From: Burkholderia humptydooensis | Lineage (GTDB): Bacteria > Pseudomonadota > Gammaproteobacteria > Burkholderiales > Burkholderiaceae | Direction: 5' to 3' | Length of the DNA stretch: 64,000 bases | Assembly: GCF_001513745.1 (NCBI RefSeq) | Contig: NZ_CP013382.1 | Span: forward strand, 186,001 to 250,000 | Shown: in pieces, positions 26,177 through 34,951 of the stretch | Numbering within the stretch: position 1 is the stretch's first letter | How the letters are laid out: every line of letters starts with the position of its first letter | Made by a program: the position numbers and the translations under genes | The notes under the pieces: generated by a model | What the model was told of the DNA's origin: nothing | Seen by the model: the letters and a program-made list of their open reading frames with translations, nothing else | Databases searched by the model: none

Positions 26177-26229
26177 GGCCACATTGTGCGGCGGCACATT
26201 GCCAACGCGGACAACCATTCAGGCGACTA

Positions 26230-26247
26230 TTATCTTATTAAAGATAA
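26230..26247. promoter_or_regulatory. Palindrome upstream of the XRE-like gene
   Basis: TTATCTT (26230-26236) and AAGATAA (26241-26247) flank ATTA, a perfect 7-bp inverted repeat. It lies 12 bp before the longer start of the regulator and 54 bp before the preferred start. The surrounding AT-rich DNA is promoter-like. It is a likely autoregulatory operator, by inference. Confidence 0.5.
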
Positions 26248-26352
26248 ATTTGGCTTGGCAATGAAAGGTTGAGTGGGGCGATTTTGGGGCGCTTTATTTA
26301 TTGTTTGAGCTGGCGTTTGATTTCGCATTGCCTCGCACGGAATATCCGGTTG

Positions 26353-27750
26353 TCAGGTTTTAATTAACTCGGGCGAGATAATTGGCCCGGTGTCGAGCAT
26401 CTCGCCGATGCATGCATCGAACGCGGCCACCAGCCGATCGACGTCTTCCGCGGTCGTTTCCGGGCACACGAGCATCATGTTGTGAAACGGCGTGATCAGC
26501 ACGCCGCGGTTCAGCAGATACAGATGCACGATGTGCTCGAGCTCGCCGTCGAGCTGCATGCCGGCGATCGTGCCGTTGCGCGGCGGCGTCGGTGCGAACT
26601 GGAATTCGGTGCGCGCGCCGATCCGCGTCACGCACCACGGCAGCCCGCGCCGCGCGATCGCCTGCTCGAGCCCGGCCGCGAGCCGCGCCGCGAGATCGAA
26701 CATGTGCGCATACGCGGCGGCCGTCATCACGTCGGCGAGCGTCGCGCGGATCGCGCGCATCGCGAGCATGTTCGCGGTCAGCGTCGTGCCGATGCCGGAA
26801 TGGCCGGGCGGCGCGCTCGCCTTCGCGTGCTGCGCGCGCTCGGCGAACGACGCGCTGAAGCCGTACACCGCGCACGGCACGCCGCCGCCGATCGGCTTGC
26901 CGACGACGAGCAGATCCGCGTCGAGCCCGTGCGCGCTCGCGTAGCCGCCGGGGCCGCTGCTGATCGTATGGGTTTCGTCGATCGCGAGCAGCGTGCCGTG
27001 ACGGCGCGTCAGCGCGCGCGCTTCGCGCCAGAAGTCGGGATCGGGCAGCACCATGCCGATGTTCGTCAGCGCCGGCTCGGCGAGCACGCATGCGACGTCA
27101 CCGTCCTTCAGCGCGGCTTCGAGCGCGGCGAGATCGTTGAATTCGACGACGCGCGTGTACGCGAGCAGATCGTGCGCCTGGCCGAGCAGGCTGTCGCGCT
27201 GCACCGGCCGGCCGTCGACGAGATCGACGAACACGTCGTCGACGGTGCCGTGGTAGCAGCCGTTGAACACGACGATGTGCTTGCGGCCCGTCGCCGCGCG
27301 CGCCCAGCGCAGCACGAAGCGGTTCGCGTCGCTTGCGCTCAGCGCGAACTGCCAGTACGGCAGCCCGAAGCGGCGCGCGAGTTCGGCGCCGACCCACGCG
27401 GCGTCCGCGCTCGGCAGCATCGTCGTGTAGCCGCGCGTCGCCTGCTCGGCGAGCGCGCGCGCGACGGGCTCGGGTGCATGGCCGAACATCGCGCCCGTGT
27501 CGCCGAGACAGAAATCGACGTAGCGATGGCCGTCGACGTCGGTGAAATGCGCGCCGCGCGCGTGATCGACGTACAGCGAGAACGGCGTCGACCAGTCGCG
27601 CATCCAGTGCAGCGGCACGCCGAACAGCAGATGCTGCGCCGCTTCGGCCGAGAGCGCGCGCGATTTCGGCATCGCCCGTTCGAACGCGTCGCGTTCGCGT
27701 GCGGCGAGCGCGCGGGCGCGCGCCAGGTTGACTCCGTGGCGAATCTCCAA
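26353..27750 (-). CDS. Class III PLP-dependent aminotransferase (glutamate-1-semialdehyde aminomutase-like)
   Basis: The 465-residue protein has fold-type I class III motifs: YVDHARGAHFTDVDGHRYVD near residue 60, LGDTGAMFGHAPEPVARAL, and FNGCYHGTVDD. The PLP-contacting Asp lies in LLAIDETHTISSGPGGYA, and the Schiff-base lysine is in LLVVGKPIGGGVPCAVYG. Length and motifs fit glutamate-1-semialdehyde 2,1-aminomutase relatives that act as catabolic aminotransferases rather than HemL itself. A LysR gene lies 140 bp upstream on the same strand. Substrate unknown. Confidence 0.87.
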   Translation of the reverse strand: MEIRHGVNLARARALAARERDAFERAMPKSRALSAEAAQHLLFGVPLHWMRDWSTPFSLYVDHARGAHFTDVDGHRYVDFCLGDTGAMFGHAPEPVARALAEQATRGYTTMLPSADAAWVGAELARRFGLPYWQFALSASDANRFVLRWARAATGRKHIVVFNGCYHGTVDDVFVDLVDGRPVQRDSLLGQAHDLLAYTRVVEFNDLAALEAALKDGDVACVLAEPALTNIGMVLPDPDFWREARALTRRHGTLLAIDETHTISSGPGGYASAHGLDADLLVVGKPIGGGVPCAVYGFSASFAERAQHAKASAPPGHSGIGTTLTANMLAMRAIRATLADVMTAAAYAHMFDLAARLAAGLEQAIARRGLPWCVTRIGARTEFQFAPTPPRNGTIAGMQLDGELEHIVHLYLLNRGVLITPFHNMMLVCPETTAEDVDRLVAAFDACIGEMLDTGPIISPELIKT

Positions 27751-27890
27751 GTCTGGCTCCTTGTGCGGGATGAAGCGGGATCGCGGAACGTCGACGAAAG
27801 CTTCGCATATTCGTTCGAGTTGGTCGATCCGAACGAGGGCATCGGGCGTGGGGGCATTGGTGAGCGTGGGGCGTACGCGTCACGCGCGCG

Positions 27891-28814
27891 TCATGCGTGC
27901 GCGAGCTGCAATGCGGTCGTGCCCGTGCACAATCCGCGCACGACGCGGCGTAGCCATTGATGCGCGGGATCGCTCTGGAAGCGCGGATGCCACGCCTGCG
28001 TGATCAGCACCGTTTCGAGCGACACCGGCAGCTCGAACGTGCGCACGCCGAGCCCCGCTTGCACCGCGCCGAGCGCGAGATGCTCGGGCAGCGGCAGCAG
28101 CAGGTCCGACTCCTGCAGCGCGAACACGGCCGCATACGGCGTCGGCAGGACCAGCAGCACGTGCCGTTCGAGGCTGCGCTCGGCGAGCGCGGTGTCGATC
28201 GGCCCGGACGACTTGCCGCGCCGCGACACGCCGATATGCGGCCAGTGCGCAAAGCGTTCGGGCGTGATGTCGTCGTCGAAGATCGGATGATCGTTGCGCG
28301 CGAGCCCGACGAACTTCGTCGTGAAGAGCGGCTGCACGCGGATCTCCGGACCGAGGCGGCGCGATGCGCTGATGAACAGGTCGATGCGGCCGCTGCGCAG
28401 CGCGTCGTCGTCGACGTCGTCCTCCTCGGGCATGAAGCGCACCATCGCGCGCGGCATCCCGCGCGCCATCTCCTCGAGCAGCCGGCTGCTGTGCATGCCG
28501 ACGAAGATGTCGTTCGCGCGCACGCTGAACTGCTTGTCGAGCGTGCGCAGATCGACCTCGGCGCTCGGCGCGAGCAGTTGCGACGCGCGCTCGACCGTCT
28601 CGCGCACGACGCCGCGCAGCTTGAGCGCGCGCGGCGTCGGCACCATCTTGCGGCCGGCCTGGACGAAGATCGGATCGCCGACCGTCTCGCGAATGCGCGC
28701 GAGCGTGCGGCTCATCGCGGGCGGGCTGAGGTTCATGCGGCGCGCGGCGCCAACGACGCTGCCTTCTTCGAGCAGCGCGTCGAGCGCAATCAGCAGATTC
28801 AGATCGGGTGCCAT
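27891..28814 (-). CDS. LysR-family transcriptional regulator
   Basis: The 307-residue LysR protein has the wHTH at residues 5-62 (LNLLIALDALLEEGSVVGAA, then MNLSPPAMSRTLARIRETVG) and an effector domain beginning near residue 90. The opening resembles NahR/LinR-type regulators. It is co-oriented with the downstream aminotransferase gene and probably controls it. The 178-bp space to the DOPA-dioxygenase-like gene upstream can hold its promoter. Confidence 0.88.
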   Translation of the reverse strand: MAPDLNLLIALDALLEEGSVVGAARRMNLSPPAMSRTLARIRETVGDPIFVQAGRKMVPTPRALKLRGVVRETVERASQLLAPSAEVDLRTLDKQFSVRANDIFVGMHSSRLLEEMARGMPRAMVRFMPEEDDVDDDALRSGRIDLFISASRRLGPEIRVQPLFTTKFVGLARNDHPIFDDDITPERFAHWPHIGVSRRGKSSGPIDTALAERSLERHVLLVLPTPYAAVFALQESDLLLPLPEHLALGAVQAGLGVRTFELPVSLETVLITQAWHPRFQSDPAHQWLRRVVRGLCTGTTALQLAHA

Positions 28815-28992
28815 CGACTTCTCCGTGTCATGACGTGCATGCGGCGCAATGGTAGTGCGAGCGTCCGCCGTCCAGTGTCAACCCAGACGCACTCGATGAT
28901 TGCGCGGCGCGCAACGCTGGATGTACGCATCGGCGGTTTCGCTTGCCGATTCCGGCATGCGACGGCGCGCGCCGTGTCGGCTCTTCCGCGTT

Positions 28993-29346
28993 TTAAGACT
29001 TCAGCGCATCGAGATTCAACGCATGCGAGCGGCCGATCCAGACCGCGGCGTCGCGATGATCGTGCAGTTCGTCTCCCGTGTTCGGATGCAGGAACACGTC
29101 GAGCTCGCCGTGATGCAGCGTGAGCCACGGCACGACTTCGGCGAATTGCGCCGGCCCGAACGCGATCTGATACGACCACGCCGGATGCGGGCCGACGAGG
29201 CGCTCGTGGAAGCGGCCGAGCTGCACGGCCGCGCCGAAGCGGCGTTCGACGGTTTCGCGAAGGGCCCACGCCGCGTCGCGGCTCGATGCGTCGAAATAGA
29301 CGTGGGCATGCCAGCCGGTGATGGCGGCGACGTCGGATGATGTCAT
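28993..29346 (-). CDS. DOPA 4,5-dioxygenase-family protein
   Basis: From ATG 29346 the 117-residue protein reads GWHAHVYFDASSRDAAWALR, FHERLVGPHPAWSYQIAF, then LHHGELDVFLHPNTGDELHD and HRDAAVWIG. This is the small DOPA_dioxygen domain with several conserved His residues for a non-haem metal. The bacterial family's physiological substrate is generally unknown. The longer upstream frame lacks similarity, so this start is preferred. It is transcribed alone on the minus strand. Confidence 0.85.
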   Translation of the reverse strand: MTSSDVAAITGWHAHVYFDASSRDAAWALRETVERRFGAAVQLGRFHERLVGPHPAWSYQIAFGPAQFAEVVPWLTLHHGELDVFLHPNTGDELHDHRDAAVWIGRSHALNLDALKS

Positions 29347-29530
29347 GGCGGTTCCCGGAATGTCGGCGGCGGCGTCGCGGCATCCGGCGCGGCGCGCAGC
29401 GTTATCGGCGGCGGCGCATCGTCTCGGCGCCGGCTCAGCGGGCATCGTAACCCGGCGCGGGAAAGCGTGCCGGGCGGCTCGCCGTTGCCCGATCGCCGTC
29501 GCGTGTCGCTCCACGCGAGCCATGCGCCCG

Positions 29531-29572
29531 AACAAAAACAAAAGGCGCCCCGAACATCGTCCGGGGCGCCTT
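29531..29572 (-). terminator. Intrinsic terminator after hpnH
   Basis: AAGGCGCCCCG (29542-29552) pairs with CGGGGCGCCTT (29562-29572). On the minus strand the stem is followed by a T-rich tail, complement of AACAAAAACAAA (29531-29542), 46 bp beyond the hpnH stop. Confidence 0.85.
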
Positions 29573-29617
29573 GGCCGACGACGGAGAACGCGAGCGCGTT
29601 CCGTGTCGCGGCGATCG

Positions 29618-30778
29618 TCAGGCCGTCGCGGCCGGCTTCGGCGACTTCTGCAGCTTGCCCTTGCCCGCGCGCTGGATTTCTTCGAGCTTGATCTCGACGT
29701 GGCGCGAGAACACGTACTCGGCCGGACGCTGGTTGTCGATCGGAATGTCCGGCGCGAACGCGCCTTCGGTCCGGATGCCGCTCATCGACACCTTCAGCGC
29801 CTTCAGCGGATGCGCGATCGTATCCATCACGGCGGTGGCCTCGAAGCCGCAGTGGACCATGCAGTCCGCGCACTTCTCGTAATTGCCGACGCCGTACTTG
29901 TCCCAGTCGGTCGATTCCATCAGCTCCTTGAAGGTCTTCACGTAGCCTTCGCCGACCAGGTAGCACGGCTTCTGCCAGCCGAACACCGTGCGCGCCGGGT
30001 TGCCCCACGGCGTGCACTTGTACGTCTGGTTGCCGGCCAGGAAATCGAGGAACAGCGACGACTGGCTGAACGACCAGCGCTTGCCGCCTTCGCCGCGCTT
30101 GAACACCTCGCGGAACAGGTTCTTCGTCTTGTCGCGGTTCAGGAAGTGCTGCTGGTCCGGCGCGCGCTCGTACGCATAGCCCGGCGACACGGTGATGCCG
30201 TCCACGCCGATCGGCCCGAGCGTATCGAAGAATTTCGCGACGCGCTCGGGGATCGCGTCGTTGAACAGCGTGCAGTTGATGTTCACGCGGAAGCCGCGGC
30301 GCTTCGCTTCCTTGATCGCCGCGACCGCCTTGTCGTACACGCCTTCCTGCGACACGGAGTGGTCGTGCGCGTCCTTGTCGCCGTCGAGGTGGACCGACCA
30401 GACGAAGTACGGGCTCGGCTCGTAGTCGTCCATCTTCTTTTCCATCAGCAGCGCGTTCGTGCACAGATAGACGAACTTCTTGCGCTTCATGATGCCCTTG
30501 ACGATGTCCGGCATTTCCTTGTGCAGGAGCGGCTCGCCGCCCGCGATCGACACGACGGGCGCGCCGCATTCGTCGACGGCCTGCAGGCATTCGTCGACGG
30601 ACAGGCGCTGGTTCAGGATCGGGTCCGGATAATCGATCTTGCCGCAGCCGTTGCAGGCGAGGTTGCAGCGGAAGAGGGGCTCGAGCATCAGCGCGAGCGG
30701 ATAGCGCTTGTTGCCGGACAGGTGCTGGCGCACGATGTATGCGCCGACGCGCACTTGTTGGAGCAGCGGAATAGACAA
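29618..30778 (-). CDS. hpnH: Adenosylhopene synthase, radical SAM (HpnH)
   Basis: The 386-residue radical SAM enzyme has the cluster motif FRCNLACNGCGKIDYP, with Cys 38, 42 and 45 (C-x3-C-x2-C), and GGEPLLHKEM for SAM binding. A C-terminal cysteine-rich region contains YEKCADCMVHCGFEATAV. HpnH joins the 5'-deoxyadenosyl radical to diploptene to make adenosylhopane, the first step to extended hopanoids. Translation starts at TTG 30778 behind TTAAGGAGG, and ATG would require loss of conserved sequence. It sits 12 bp downstream of ispH in one operon. Confidence 0.95.
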   Translation of the reverse strand: MSIPLLQQVRVGAYIVRQHLSGNKRYPLALMLEPLFRCNLACNGCGKIDYPDPILNQRLSVDECLQAVDECGAPVVSIAGGEPLLHKEMPDIVKGIMKRKKFVYLCTNALLMEKKMDDYEPSPYFVWSVHLDGDKDAHDHSVSQEGVYDKAVAAIKEAKRRGFRVNINCTLFNDAIPERVAKFFDTLGPIGVDGITVSPGYAYERAPDQQHFLNRDKTKNLFREVFKRGEGGKRWSFSQSSLFLDFLAGNQTYKCTPWGNPARTVFGWQKPCYLVGEGYVKTFKELMESTDWDKYGVGNYEKCADCMVHCGFEATAVMDTIAHPLKALKVSMSGIRTEGAFAPDIPIDNQRPAEYVFSRHVEIKLEEIQRAGKGKLQKSPKPAATA

Positions 30779-30790
30779 GAGACGTCCTCC

Positions 30791-31732
30791 TTAAACTTCG
30801 CGGGCGACAGCTTGCATGAGCTTCGCCGGCAGCTTGAATTCGACTTTTTCCTCGCGTCCCGACATCGTCGCGACCTCGACCGGGCCGAGCGCGCGCAGCG
30901 CGGCGATCACATCCTCGACCATTTCCTCGGGCGCCGACGCGCCGGCCGTGAGGCCCACCGCGCGCGCGCTCGCGAACCATTCAGCGCGGATTTCCGAGCC
31001 GTCCGCGACGAGATAGCTCGGCACGCCGCTTTCGGTGCCGATTTCGCGCAGCCGGTTCGAGTTCGAGCTGTTCGTCGCGCCGACGACGAGCAGCACGTCG
31101 ACCTGTTCGCTCAGCTCGCGCACCGCCGCCTGGCGGTTCTGCGTCGCGTAGCAGATGTCGCGCGTGTCCGGGCCGACGATGTCGGTGAACCGGCGGTGCA
31201 GCGCCTCGATGATGCCGCGCGTGTCGTCCACCGACAGCGTCGTCTGCGTGACGTACGCGACGGGCGTGTCGGCCGGCAGCGTCAGCGTGTCGACCTCGGC
31301 CTCGCTCTGCACGAGGATCACCTCGGCCGGAATCTGGCCGATCGTGCCTTCGACTTCCGGATGGCCGGCGTGGCCGATCAGGATCAGCCGGCGGTCGGCC
31401 GCGACGTACTGGCGCCCCTGCACGTGCACCTTCGTGACGAGCGGGCAGGTCGCGTCGAGGACGTCGAGGCCGCGGGCCTCGGCATCCTTCTCGACGGTCT
31501 GGGCGACGCCGTGCGCGCTGAAGATGGCCACGGCGCCGTGCGGCACTTCGTCGAGTTCCTCAACGAATCGCGCCCCTTTATTTCTCAGGTTTTCAACGAC
31601 GTGCCGATTATGGACGATCTCGTGACGTACATAGACCGGCGCGCCATGCTGTTGCAGCGCGCGCTCGACGATCTCGATCGCGCGGACAACCCCCGCACAA
31701 AAGCCGCGAGGCTGGGCAAGGATGACTCGCAT
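30791..31732 (-). CDS. ispH: 4-hydroxy-3-methylbut-2-enyl diphosphate reductase (IspH)
   Basis: The 313-residue enzyme of the MEP isoprenoid pathway starts [20 protein letters not shown], with Cys12, a ligand of its iron-sulfur cluster. The other two Cys ligands lie in [11 protein letters not shown] and [10 protein letters not shown], and EEMVEDV is near the end. IspH makes IPP and DMAPP from HMBPP. The ATG at 31732 is chosen because family similarity begins there; an upstream extension to 31798 is unlike it. Operon linkage with hpnH suggests this copy feeds isoprenoid units into hopanoid synthesis, probably alongside another ispH elsewhere. Confidence 0.95.
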   Translation of the reverse strand: MRVILAQPRGFCAGVVRAIEIVERALQQHGAPVYVRHEIVHNRHVVENLRNKGARFVEELDEVPHGAVAIFSAHGVAQTVEKDAEARGLDVLDATCPLVTKVHVQGRQYVAADRRLILIGHAGHPEVEGTIGQIPAEVILVQSEAEVDTLTLPADTPVAYVTQTTLSVDDTRGIIEALHRRFTDIVGPDTRDICYATQNRQAAVRELSEQVDVLLVVGATNSSNSNRLREIGTESGVPSYLVADGSEIRAEWFASARAVGLTAGASAPEEMVEDVIAALRALGPVEVATMSGREEKVEFKLPAKLMQAVAREV

Positions 31733-32018
31733 ATTTGGGCGAACTCCGACGACTGACGCGGGGTGCGAGCGGCCGGCAGACCGGGCCGATCGCCCCAACT
31801 TGGATGTTATGAATGCAGGAACGGGCCCGGCACCCCGAAGTAGTCGCGCATTTTAACCCTATCGGCCTTTGCGTGCTTTACCGTTCCTGACGTTGTGGCA
31901 ATTGGAGCAACCCCGGAGGTCCGGCGCCTGCGCGCGTCAAACCCAGTAAACTAGGCGGTTTTCACCGAACCTTTCGGCTCGCTGACGCCGGAATGCATTG
32001 AAGAAGGGGCTGATTCGC

Positions 32019-32120
32019 ATGGAAGTCGATCGTAACGAAACGGGCGCGGCGGCGCGCGCGGCCGCCCGTCCGGACGGCGCGCCGGGCCGCCGTGGCGTGC
32101 GGGCGGAGGGCCGCGCATGA
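32019..32120 (+). CDS. Small leader reading frame overlapping hpnB
   Basis: ATG 32019 follows AAGAAGGGG and encodes 33 residues (MEVDRNETGAAARAAARPDG, then Arg/Gly-rich). It ends in an ATGA overlap with the hpnB start. It could couple translation or be a chance frame in GC-rich DNA. The rest of the space 31733-32018 between ispH and hpnB holds divergent promoters and no other gene. Confidence 0.35.
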   Translation: MEVDRNETGAAARAAARPDGAPGRRGVRAEGRA

Positions 32121-33307
32121 CGCTCATCGTCGTGTTTCTGCTGTCGTGCCTGTCGCTCGCGATCTGGCTGGTGCTGCTGTTCGGGCGCGGCGGCTTCTGG
32201 CGCGCGCGCCCCGCGCGGCGGCTGCCGCCCGACGCGCGTGGCGCGGCCGCCGCTGCCGGCTGGCCGGCCGTCGCAGCCGTCGTGCCCGCCCGCAACGAGG
32301 CCGACGTGATCGGCGAGGCCGTCCAGTCGCTGGTTGGCCAGGCGTACGAAGGCGCGTTCCACCTGATCGTCGTCGACGACCACAGCACCGACGGCACCGC
32401 CGCGGCCGCGCGCGCGGCCGCGGCGGCCGTCGGCCGCGCCGACCGGCTGACCGTGCTCGCCGCGCAGCCGCTGCCCGCCGGCTGGTCGGGCAAGGTGTGG
32501 GCGCAGTCGCAGGGGATCGCCGCGGTGCGCTCGCTCGGGCTGCCCGCTGACTACCTGCTGCTGACGGACGCCGACATCGGCCATCCGGAGGACGCGGTCG
32601 CGCAGCTCGTCGCGCGCGCGCAGGCCGAGCGGCGCGACCTCGTATCGCTGATGGTGCGGCTGCGCTGCGATTCGTTCTGGGAAAAGGCGCTGATTCCGGC
32701 GTTCGTGTTCTTCTTCGCGAAGCTCTACCCGTTCTCGTGGGTCAACGATCCGCGCAACCGGACGGCGGGCGCGGCGGGCGGCTGCATGCTCGTGCGCCGC
32801 GACGCGCTCGAGGAGGCGGGCGGCATCGAATCGATCCGCGGCGCGCTGATCGACGATTGCAGCCTCGCCGCGCAGATCAAGCACCGAGGCGCCGGCCGTC
32901 ACCCGATCCGGCTGGATCTTGCCGATCGCAGCGTGTCCTTGCGGCCGTACGATAGCTGGCGCGACATCTGGAACATGATCGCGCGCACCGCGTTCACGCA
33001 GCTCCGGTATTCGCCGGTGCTGCTGCTCGGCACGCTCGTCGGGATGACGATCATCTATCTGGTGCCGCCCGCGGCGGCGCTCGCGTACGGCGCGCGCGCG
33101 TGGCCGGCGTGGCTTGCGTGGGCGTCGATGTGCACCGCGTATGCGCCGATGCTCGGCTACTACCGCCGCTCGCCGTGGTGGGCGCCGGCGCTGCCGCTCG
33201 TCGCGCTGTTCTACGTCGGTGCGACGGTCGCGTCGGCCGTGCGCTACTGGCGCGGCAAGGGCGGACAGTGGAAGGCGCGCGTGCAGGCGCCGGTGCAGGA
33301 TCGTTGA
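32117..33307 (+). CDS. hpnB: Hopene-associated glycosyltransferase HpnB
   Basis: The 396-residue GT-A glycosyltransferase (family 2) has an N-terminal membrane helix. It then shows AAVVPARNEADVIGEAVQSL, VVDDHSTDGTAAAAR, and the DXD-type motif LTDADIGHPEDAV. A late segment IDDCSLAAQIKHRGAG lies near the catalytic base, and several C-terminal membrane helices follow. This architecture and the hopanoid context fit HpnB, which is associated with hopanoid head-group glycosylation though its exact step is not settled. GGAGGG lies 7 nt before ATG 32117. It is divergent from ispH-hpnH. Confidence 0.9.
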   Translation: MTLIVVFLLSCLSLAIWLVLLFGRGGFWRARPARRLPPDARGAAAAAGWPAVAAVVPARNEADVIGEAVQSLVGQAYEGAFHLIVVDDHSTDGTAAAARAAAAAVGRADRLTVLAAQPLPAGWSGKVWAQSQGIAAVRSLGLPADYLLLTDADIGHPEDAVAQLVARAQAERRDLVSLMVRLRCDSFWEKALIPAFVFFFAKLYPFSWVNDPRNRTAGAAGGCMLVRRDALEEAGGIESIRGALIDDCSLAAQIKHRGAGRHPIRLDLADRSVSLRPYDSWRDIWNMIARTAFTQLRYSPVLLLGTLVGMTIIYLVPPAAALAYGARAWPAWLAWASMCTAYAPMLGYYRRSPWWAPALPLVALFYVGATVASAVRYWRGKGGQWKARVQAPVQDR

Positions 33308-33484
33308 GCGTCGGCCGGCTGGCGGAGCGGGCGAGCGCTGGCGCTCGCGGGACAACAGGGCGGCCGGCGACGGAGGGCGGGCGGCGCACCCGTCGATTTC
33401 CCTGCCGGGCACTTCCCTTTCGAATCGGCGGCGCGGTGCCGTCGCCGGCCACGAGGGCCGCGTCGGACACTGCGCGCCGCCGCG

Positions 33485-34780
33485 TCACTTCTGCGTGAGC
33501 AGCATGTACAACTGGATCACGACATCCGGCGAGAACGTGAACGGTACCCAGCCGTAGCCGCTGTGCCGCGCGACCAGCAGGCGGTCGCCGTTCGCCTGCT
33601 TCTGGACCGCCATCAGCGGATTGCGCGTCGTTACGAAGCGCCAGCCGTTCGGCAGTCCGCTCGGCTGCTCGATCGTCATCGATGCGCGCACGTGCGCCAG
33701 TTCCTCGATCAACTGGCTGAGCTGCGGCGGCGGCAGCGACACCGAATGCTCGCCGAGCGCGAGCGTGATCTCGTCCTGCGACGGCCGTGCGACGTGCAGC
33801 GAAAGCGTGCCGTTCGCGGTTTGTGTCGCCGCAATCGGCGCGGCGGGCTCGGCCATCGTCCGGTTTCGCTCGGATTGCGACGCGAGCGATTCCGCCGTCG
33901 CCTTGTAGCTCGCCGCGCGCGCGGCGGCGGTCTCGGCGGCCGAGCGTTCGGTCGTGGCCTGATTGAGCAGCGACTCGGCCGCCTCCTTGTCGGCCGCTGC
34001 CCGAGCCGCGGCCTGCTCGGCGGCGGCGCGATCGGCCGCGGCTCGCGCGGCGAGCGCTTCGGCCGCAGCCTTGTCGTTGGCCGCTTGGCTTGCTGCGGCG
34101 TCCGCCGCGCTGCGCGCCGTCGCCGCCTGTTCGGCCGCGCGCGTCTCGGCGGCCGCGCGGTCCGCTGCGGCCTGCGCGGCGAGCAATTCCGCAGCCGCGC
34201 GGTCGGCTGCCGCCTGGGCAGCGGCCTGCTCGGCGGCGGCGCGATCGGCCGCGGCTCGCGCGGCGAGCGCTTCGGCCGCGGCCTTGTCGTCGGCCGCTTG
34301 CGCTGCTGCGGCATCCGCCGCGCCGCGCTCCGCCGCCTCGCGATCGGTTGCGGCCCGAGCGGCCAGCGCGTCGGCGGCCGATTTGTCCGCCGCCGCTTGC
34401 GCCGCGGCCCGTTCCGCCGCGGCGCGATCCGCCGCCGCCTGCATCGCAAGCGCTTCGGCCGCGGTCTTGTCGGTGACCGCTTGCGCGGCGGCCGCCTCGG
34501 CCGCCGCCTGGACGGCGACGGCCTGCCTGGCGAGCGCGTCGGCGGCTTCCTTGTCGGCGGCCGCCTGAGCGGCGAGGGCTTCGAGCGTCGCTTGCTCGAC
34601 GGACATTTCGGCGGCTTGCGCATGCTTCGCGGCGGCTTCTTCGACGGCAGTCTGCGCGGCGGCCTTGTCTGCGATGGCGGTTGCGGCGGCTTCCTGGGCG
34701 GCGCTCGCGACTTCGCGCACCGTGTGGATGAGTTGATCGAAGCGGCTGTCGAGCGTATCGATCTGATCGTTCAGGTTCAT
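33485..34780 (-). CDS. Alanine-rich long coiled-coil protein
   Basis: The 431-residue protein has a short N-terminal helix (MNLNDQIDTLDSRFDQLIHT). It then has about 270 residues of imperfect 14-residue units of the type AAADRAAAEQAAAQ (two heptads each), predicted to form a long Ala-coil. The C-terminal 110 residues are globular (EITLALGEHSVSLPPPQLSQ and WRFVTTRNPLMAVQKQANGD). No signal peptide or membrane helix is seen. Two nearly identical segments of about 100 bp lie 213 bp apart (from about 34010 and 34223), evidence of internal duplication. Family not recognised; it sits between hopanoid genes hpnB and hpnA. Confidence 0.8.
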   Translation of the reverse strand: MNLNDQIDTLDSRFDQLIHTVREVASAAQEAAATAIADKAAAQTAVEEAAAKHAQAAEMSVEQATLEALAAQAAADKEAADALARQAVAVQAAAEAAAAQAVTDKTAAEALAMQAAADRAAAERAAAQAAADKSAADALAARAATDREAAERGAADAAAAQAADDKAAAEALAARAAADRAAAEQAAAQAAADRAAAELLAAQAAADRAAAETRAAEQAATARSAADAAASQAANDKAAAEALAARAAADRAAAEQAAARAAADKEAAESLLNQATTERSAAETAAARAASYKATAESLASQSERNRTMAEPAAPIAATQTANGTLSLHVARPSQDEITLALGEHSVSLPPPQLSQLIEELAHVRASMTIEQPSGLPNGWRFVTTRNPLMAVQKQANGDRLLVARHSGYGWVPFTFSPDVVIQLYMLLTQK

Positions 34781-34951
34781 GCGTGCATTCTCTACGTAAG
34801 ACCCGCGATTTTACCCGCAGGCCTCACGCAGGTTCGAACGTCGCATGTAACAAAATGCTTGCGATGCGGCGCGCGACGATCGGCGAAGCATCGGCACGCG
34901 CGGCCGGGCCGGTTCGGTGCGGCCCGTCCGCGCGCGCCCGGCGTCTGGTTC

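Noticed and set aside
34010..34330. Possible CRISPR or tandem DNA repeat array
   Set aside because: The repetition follows 14-residue units in an alanine-rich coiled-coil protein and shows no spacer structure.
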